11,510 bases of DNA from Muribaculaceae bacterium (GTDB taxonomy: Bacteria; Bacteroidota; Bacteroidia; Bacteroidales; Muribaculaceae): the NCBI GenBank assembly GCA_029051445.1, contig JAIDKP010000108.1, forward strand, positions 1 through 11,510, written 5' to 3'. Shown piece after piece: positions 7,116 to 11,510 of this stretch. Under the pieces are notes generated by a model, which saw only the letters and a list, made by a program, of their open reading frames with translations, was not told the origin of the DNA and made no database searches. A program made the translations under genes and the position numbers. The number at the start of each line of letters is the position of its first letter. Position 1 is the first letter of the stretch.

Positions 7116-8633
7116 ATGAAGAAATCAACAATCTGGATTCTGACAATTTTGATGGTTCTGACATTCGCAGGGCTGTTGTCTATGCAGATCATGTATATGA
7201 AAAACATGATCAAGATGCGTGACGACCAGTTCAGCGAGGGAGCAAGACGCAGCCTGTATGCGGTAACTTCGCTTCTCGAGCAGGACGAGACACGCTATTA
7301 TCTGGAGGAAGATGTCGACAGAATCGAGACTACGGCCATCAGCGGGTCATCCAACCGCATGGACGGCATAATCTACTCTTTCAAGACACAAAGCGGTGTT
7401 CAGGGCGACCTGACCATCAAGGCTGACAATGACAAGATTTCCAAGCTTCAGAATGAATCAGGAAACATCTTCAACAACTACAAGTCGATGCAGGAGACAC
7501 TCAAAGGCCAGTATCTCTATCAGCGCGGACTTATTGATGAGGTGATCCTCAACATTATAAGTCAGTCGAGCAACCGTCCGATAGAAGAGCGTGCGGATTC
7601 TACCACAATACGCACCTATCTGCGCACAGAGCTTGAAAACAACGGACTGGATCTGCCTTTTGAGTTTGCGGTTGTCAACCGTAATGGCATAATGCTGTAT
7701 CACACCGGTGGATATGACAATCTTGGAGACAGTCGCGACAACAATATGTTTGTACAGACGCTTTTCCCGAATGATCCGATAAGCAAGCGTCATTATCTCA
7801 AGGTTTTTTTCCCTGACAAGAAAGACTATATTTTGTCGTCGATAAAGTTCATGATTCCGACATTTGCATTCACGTTTATACTCCTTGTAATATTCGTGTT
7901 TGTGATAATACTGGCCTTCAGACAGAAGCGCCTGACTGAGATGAAAAACGACTTCATCAACAACATGACTCATGAATTCAAGACGCCTATATCGTCGATT
8001 TCTCTTGCCGCACAAATGCTTCGCGACGACACGGTGAGAAAGTCGCCGACAATGATGCAGCATATCTCCAATGTGATCAATGACGAGACCAAACGTCTGC
8101 GATTCCAGGTAGAGAAAGTGCTTCAGATGTCGATGTTCGACAGGTCAAAGGCCACTTTCAGAATTCAGGATGTGGATGCAAACTCGGCGATCAACAGCAT
8201 CACAAATACGTTCAAGCTAAAAGTTGAGCGTTATGGCGGACAGATCAATACCGAGCTTGATGCCAAGAATGCCATCATCAGTGTCGATGAGATGCATTTT
8301 ACCAATGTGATCTTCAATCTTCTCGATAATGCCGTGAAATATCGCCGCGAAGACACTCCCCTGCGTCTTACCGTGACGACTCAGGATCTGCCCAACGAGC
8401 GCCTGCAGGTGACAGTCGGTGACAACGGTATCGGCATAAGAAAAGAGGATCTAAAAAAGATATTTGATAAATTCTATCGTGTTTCCACCGGCAACCGCCA
8501 CGATGTCAAAGGCTTTGGCCTCGGACTTGCCTATGTGCAGAAAATGGTGGTGATCATGGGAGGCACAATAAAGGTCGAGAGCGAGCCCGACCAAGGAACA
8601 AAATTTATAATAACATTACCATTAACTAAATAA
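7116..8633 (+). CDS. rprX: Sensor histidine kinase RprX
   Basis: A 505-residue membrane kinase. The start at 7116 (MKKSTIWIL) is chosen because it places a short basic N-terminus directly before the first membrane helix, as in known RprX; upstream in-frame ATGs at 7083 and 7092 only add a polar, unlike stretch. Helix 1 spans about residues 5-26, a periplasmic sensor domain about 27-242, and helix 2 about 244-268. The dimerisation and phosphoacceptor domain carries His286 in NNMTHEFKTP. The ATPase domain has the N box (NLLDNAVKY, Asn405), G1 (DNGIG, 436-440), the F box (KFYR) and G2 (GFGLG, 466-470), so it should be active. RprX/RprY was first described in Bacteroides fragilis. It transfers phosphate to the regulator encoded 8 bp downstream. 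The signal sensed is not evident from the sequence. Confidence 0.92.
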   Translation: MKKSTIWILTILMVLTFAGLLSMQIMYMKNMIKMRDDQFSEGARRSLYAVTSLLEQDETRYYLEEDVDRIETTAISGSSNRMDGIIYSFKTQSGVQGDLTIKADNDKISKLQNESGNIFNNYKSMQETLKGQYLYQRGLIDEVILNIISQSSNRPIEERADSTTIRTYLRTELENNGLDLPFEFAVVNRNGIMLYHTGGYDNLGDSRDNNMFVQTLFPNDPISKRHYLKVFFPDKKDYILSSIKFMIPTFAFTFILLVIFVFVIILAFRQKRLTEMKNDFINNMTHEFKTPISSISLAAQMLRDDTVRKSPTMMQHISNVINDETKRLRFQVEKVLQMSMFDRSKATFRIQDVDANSAINSITNTFKLKVERYGGQINTELDAKNAIISVDEMHFTNVIFNLLDNAVKYRREDTPLRLTVTTQDLPNERLQVTVGDNGIGIRKEDLKKIFDKFYRVSTGNRHDVKGFGLGLAYVQKMVVIMGGTIKVESEPDQGTKFIITLPLTK

Positions 8634-8641
8634 AGAACTGA

Positions 8642-9349
8642 ATGATGGACGACCGTATGCGCATTCTTCTTTGCGAAGACGACGAGAATCTGGGTATGCT
8701 TCTCAGAGAGTATCTTCAGGCCAAAGGCTTTAATGCCGATCTTTATGCCGACGGCGAAAGCGGTTACAAGGCATTTCTGAAAGGCAAATACGATATCTGT
8801 GTACTTGACGTGATGATGCCTAAAAAGGACGGATTCTCAGTCGCTCAGGATATCCGCACCGTAAACTCCGAAGTTCCTATCATATTCCTTACTGCCAAGC
8901 AGCTGAAAGAGGATATACTCGAGGGATTCAAGCTCGGTGCCGATGACTATATCACCAAGCCGTTCTCAATGGAGGAGCTGGTTTTCCGTATCGAGGCGAT
9001 CCTGCGTCGCGTCAAAGGCAAAAAAGGACGTGAAGTCACAATGTATAAGATCGGCAAGTTCACTTTTGACACTCAGAAGCAGCAGCTCATGATCGATGAC
9101 AAGGTGACCAAACTCACGACAAAGGAGTCGGAGCTTCTGAGCCTGCTGTGCAACCATGTCAATGAAATCCTTGAGCGCAACTTCGCCCTCAAGACGATCT
9201 GGATCGACGACAATTACTTCAACGCACGTTCGATGGACGTGTACATTACCAAGCTCCGCAAGCACCTCAGAGAGGATCCTTCGATTGAAATAATCAACAT
9301 TCACGGCAAGGGGTACAAACTCATTGCTCCTGACAACGAGGCAATCTGA
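8642..9349 (+). CDS. rprY: OmpR-family response regulator RprY
   Basis: A 235-residue regulator. The receiver domain (about residues 6-122) has the acidic pair Asp13-Asp14, the phosphoacceptor Asp56 in CVLDVMMP, Thr84 and Lys106. The winged-helix DNA-binding domain (about 132-230) ends in the usual INIHGKGYKL wing. All key residues are present. Two tandem ATGs (8642 and 8645) and another at 8657 could serve as start; the first is used here. The sequence reads very closely as Bacteroides RprY. It lies 8 bp after rprX and is almost certainly co-transcribed. In Porphyromonas gingivalis RprY is linked to oxidative-stress and sodium-related genes; the targets here are unknown. Translation ends at TGA. 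Confidence 0.93.
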   Translation: MMDDRMRILLCEDDENLGMLLREYLQAKGFNADLYADGESGYKAFLKGKYDICVLDVMMPKKDGFSVAQDIRTVNSEVPIIFLTAKQLKEDILEGFKLGADDYITKPFSMEELVFRIEAILRRVKGKKGREVTMYKIGKFTFDTQKQQLMIDDKVTKLTTKESELLSLLCNHVNEILERNFALKTIWIDDNYFNARSMDVYITKLRKHLREDPSIEIINIHGKGYKLIAPDNEAI

Positions 9350-9384
9350 CATTGACCGACAAAGAGCCGAAGTATTAATCTCAT

Positions 9385-9420
9385 GCAATAAGGGCGTGCA
9401 TGCATGTGCGCCCCTATTGC
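9385..9420 (+). terminator. Strong hairpin between rprY and maeB, likely terminator
   Basis: GCAATA-A-GGGCGTGC pairs with GTGCGCCC-C-TATTGC around the loop ATGCAT: six pairs, one A-C mismatch, then eight more including two G-U. It starts 36 bases after the rprY stop. The bases after it (CGTTTCC) form only a weak T-run, so termination may be partial. Its foot is 27 bases before the maeB ATG, so a role in the maeB leader is also possible. Confidence 0.5.
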
Positions 9421-9447
9421 CGTTTCCATACTAATTACAATTTCACT

Positions 9448-10875
9448 ATGGCAAAGATCACCAACGAGATGGCGTTGGATTACCATCGTTATCCGCGCCC
9501 CGGAAAAACCGAGGTTATTCCGACCAAGCCTCATTCGACACAGCATGACCTCGCACTGGCCTACTCTCCCGGAGTCGCCTATCCTTGCAAGGAAATAGAG
9601 GCTCATCCCGAAGATGTGTACAAATACACCAACAAGGGCAATCTTGTTGCCGTGATTTCAAACTGCACAGCCGTTCTTGGACTGGGGGATATCGGTCCGG
9701 AGGCCGGAAAGCCGGTCATGGAGGGCAAGGCACTTCTGTTCAAAATTTATGCCGGTCTTGACTGTTTTGATATTGAGATCGACGAAAAAGATCCTGACAG
9801 ATTTATTGCCATTGTGAAATCACTTGCTCCGACATTCGGAGGTATAAACCTTGAGGATATCAAGGCACCTGAATGCTTCAAGATCGAGCAGACTCTAAAA
9901 GAGGAGCTGTCGATCCCCGTGATGCATGACGACCAGCACGGAACCGCCATCATTTCAGGCGCCGGACTGCTCAATGCACTTGAGATACAGGGAAAAAAGA
10001 TCGATGAAATAAAACTTGTCGTGAATGGTGCCGGTGCTGCCGCAGTAAGCTGTACAAAGCTCTACATAAGCCTCGGAGTCAAGCCGGAGAATATCGTGAT
10101 GTGCGACAGTCACGGTGTCATTTCCACCAAGCGTACCGATCTCAATTCGCAGAAGAAACAGTTTGCCACTGACCGTGATCTCACATCTCTTGCCGAAGCA
10201 ATGGTTGGTGCCGATGTCTTTCTCGGACTTTCGGTAAAGGATGTCGTTACCGAAAAGATGCTTCAGTCGATGGCTCCGCGTCCTATCGTGTTTGCCCTCG
10301 CTAATCCTGATCCGGAAATCGACTACGACAAAGCTATGGCGTCGCGCGATGATCTCATTTTTGCTACCGGACGCAGCGACTATCCCAACCAGATCAACAA
10401 TGTGCTCGGATTTCCCTATATCTTCCGCGGGGCGCTCGACTGCGGCGCTACAGCGATCAATGAGGAGATGAAGCTTGCTGCTGTAAAGGCTATCGCGAAT
10501 CTTGCGAAACTTCCGGTGCCACCGGTAGTGAATGCAGCCTACGGCATGTCGCATCTTAAATTTGGGAAAGATTATATTCTGCCCAAACCGATGGATCCGC
10601 GGCTACTTCTTGAAGTGGCACCTGCTGTCGCGCTCGGTGCAGCCGAGAGTGGTGTCGCAGCTCGTCCGATCGATGACATGGAAGCTTATAAGCATGAACT
10701 TGAGCGTCTCATGAACTCCGACAAGAAGCTCATAAGAAGCATGATCGATACTGCCAAACGGCAACCCAAACGCGTTGTGTTCAGCGAGGGAAATACCGAC
10801 AGCATGTTGCGTGCAGCCGTGGAGGCTCATCAGGAGGCATATGCTATCCGACGCTTCTTGGAAACCAGGAGATGA
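9448..10875 (+). CDS. maeB: Malic enzyme MaeB, catalytic half, ending early at a frameshift
   Basis: The start at 9448 ([20 protein letters not shown]) is chosen because it begins at the expected N-terminus of MaeB; an in-frame ATG at 9400 adds 16 residues encoded by the hairpin region. The frame gives 475 residues. The enzyme oxidatively decarboxylates malate to pyruvate in the cytoplasm, producing NADPH or NADH. Visible motifs are Tyr39 in YSPGVA, Lys94 in MEGKALLF, the metal ligands Glu136-Asp137 and Asp161-Asp162 (HDDQHGT), the nucleotide-binding NGAGAAAV (193-200), NPDPE near 286 and [12 protein letters not shown] near 317. The catalytic part is therefore complete. Residues about 440-463 begin the phosphotransacetylase-like domain ([18 protein letters not shown]). 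After Gln462-Glu463 the frame changes and ends in 12 unrelated residues, against about 760 residues in a full MaeB. Confidence 0.92.
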   Translation: MAKITNEMALDYHRYPRPGKTEVIPTKPHSTQHDLALAYSPGVAYPCKEIEAHPEDVYKYTNKGNLVAVISNCTAVLGLGDIGPEAGKPVMEGKALLFKIYAGLDCFDIEIDEKDPDRFIAIVKSLAPTFGGINLEDIKAPECFKIEQTLKEELSIPVMHDDQHGTAIISGAGLLNALEIQGKKIDEIKLVVNGAGAAAVSCTKLYISLGVKPENIVMCDSHGVISTKRTDLNSQKKQFATDRDLTSLAEAMVGADVFLGLSVKDVVTEKMLQSMAPRPIVFALANPDPEIDYDKAMASRDDLIFATGRSDYPNQINNVLGFPYIFRGALDCGATAINEEMKLAAVKAIANLAKLPVPPVVNAAYGMSHLKFGKDYILPKPMDPRLLLEVAPAVALGAAESGVAARPIDDMEAYKHELERLMNSDKKLIRSMIDTAKRQPKRVVFSEGNTDSMLRAAVEAHQEAYAIRRFLETRR

Positions 10876-11510
10876 TTGAGAAGAGGGCTAAACGACTTGG
10901 TCTGGAGCTTGACGGCATTACAATCATAAATCCACGACATGACGACGAGGCCGAGCGTCGCGAGAGATTTGCATCGCATCTCGCTACAAAGCATCGCCGT
11001 AACGGCGCCACGCTTCCCGAGGCGCTTGAAAAGATGTATGACCGCAATTATTTCGGCATGATGATGGTCGAGAGCGGCGATGCCGATGCAATGATAGCGG
11101 GCACCTACTCGGCAAGCCCCATCGCTCAGGAAATCGCCAAAGAGACAATCGGCATCAGACCTGACTACAGTCACTTTATCGACATGCACATCGTGACCAC
11201 AAAGCGTGGTACATATTTCCTTGCCGACACCGGAGTCAACCGCACTACCGATGAAGATACTCTTTTTGATATCGCACGCCTGGCGCGCTATGGTGCCAGA
11301 TTCTTTGCTGTGGATCCGGTAGTCGCCATGATCTCTTTCAGTGATTTCGGATCAAGCCCTGAGCCGGAAAGCCGTAAAGTGCACAACGTAGTTGACAAGA
11401 TGCACCGGCTTTATCCGGATCTTGAAATCGACGGAGAAATGCAGATCGACTATGCGCTCAACACAACGCACCGCGACAGAATGTTCCCATTCTCCAAGAT
11501 TGCCGGAAAG
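10872..11510 (+). CDS. maeB: Phosphotransacetylase-like half of MaeB in the shifted frame, cut by the window edge
   Basis: Family-like sequence in this frame can be followed from 10839 (ICYP, then [17 protein letters not shown]), showing that it continues the gene before it. The first ATG in the frame is at 10872 and overlaps the upstream TGA as ATGA. From there 213 residues run to the window end without a stop. The content fits the PTA/PTB domain of MaeB: MIAGTYSASP, YFLADTGVN, FFAVDPVVAMISFSDFG, LEIDGEMQIDYALN. In known MaeB proteins this domain is usually not an active phosphotransacetylase and is thought to bind acetyl-CoA as an allosteric and assembly module. A protein starting at 10872 would lack about the first 35 residues of the domain. 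AGGAG touches the ATG directly, too close to act as a normal ribosome-binding site. Confidence 0.88.
   Translation, partial: MIEKRAKRLGLELDGITIINPRHDDEAERRERFASHLATKHRRNGATLPEALEKMYDRNYFGMMMVESGDADAMIAGTYSASPIAQEIAKETIGIRPDYSHFIDMHIVTTKRGTYFLADTGVNRTTDEDTLFDIARLARYGARFFAVDPVVAMISFSDFGSSPEPESRKVHNVVDKMHRLYPDLEIDGEMQIDYALNTTHRDRMFPFSKIAGK

Noticed and set aside
7458..8063. Minus-strand open frame of 201 codons inside rprX
   Set aside because: It lies fully opposite a clearly recognised kinase and has no recognisable motif; it reflects codon bias on the coding strand.
9400..9447. Upstream ATG at 9400 as the maeB start
   Set aside because: It lies inside the stable hairpin, and the extra 16 residues do not resemble the usual MaeB N-terminus, which begins at 9448.
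9955..10554. Minus-strand open frame of 199 codons opposite maeB
   Set aside because: Shadow of a conserved enzyme with all catalytic motifs on the plus strand.
10831..10845. Programmed -1 frameshifting in maeB
   Set aside because: No slippery heptamer is present, and MaeB is normally a single continuous frame, so deletion or sequence error is the simpler explanation.

Overview
The window looks like a chromosomal segment of a gut-type Bacteroidales bacterium, most plausibly Muribaculaceae or a relative. The reasons are a response regulator and kinase that read as the Bacteroides RprX/RprY pair, a secreted GH84 lipoprotein of the Bacteroides type, Bacteroidetes-style -7 elements (TAnnTTTG), weak or absent Shine-Dalgarno sites, and a long Bacteroidetes-type YfhO-family membrane protein. 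The family-level placement is inference. I see no phage, insertion sequence, CRISPR array, tRNA or rRNA.

Minus-strand block (138-6728, read right to left): a YfhO-family polytopic membrane protein, a short protein that looks like a methyltransferase stripped of its SAM-binding core, a small membrane-anchored protein with a Cys/His cluster, a metal-type ABC permease without a visible ATPase or binding protein, and a GH84 beta-N-acetylglucosaminidase lipoprotein. Spacing is tight throughout (14 bp or less between most genes, 42 bp before the GH84 gene), so this could be one transcription unit. The AT-rich region 6729-7115 separates it from the plus-strand block and carries candidate divergent promoters and two GC-rich palindromic motifs.

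Plus-strand block (7116-11510): rprX (sensor kinase) and rprY (OmpR-type regulator) are separated by 8 bp. A strong hairpin at 9385-9420 probably ends their transcript. It is followed by maeB, a two-domain malic enzyme whose phosphotransacetylase-like half runs off the window edge.

The main discoveries are two clean lesions in genes that otherwise look intact. (1) The YfhO-family gene has an in-frame amber codon (4332-4334). Translation beyond it continues for 63 residues that read as the normal end of the family, including the last membrane helix, and stops 14 bp before the next gene. (2) maeB has lost one base near 10836-10837. Restoring a single G joins the malic-enzyme half to the phosphotransacetylase-like half in one frame, and as the sequence stands the two frames overlap in an ATGA. 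Either could be a real mutation, strain-level variation or an assembly error; only reads and relatives can decide. I found no convincing new defence or mobile system here.
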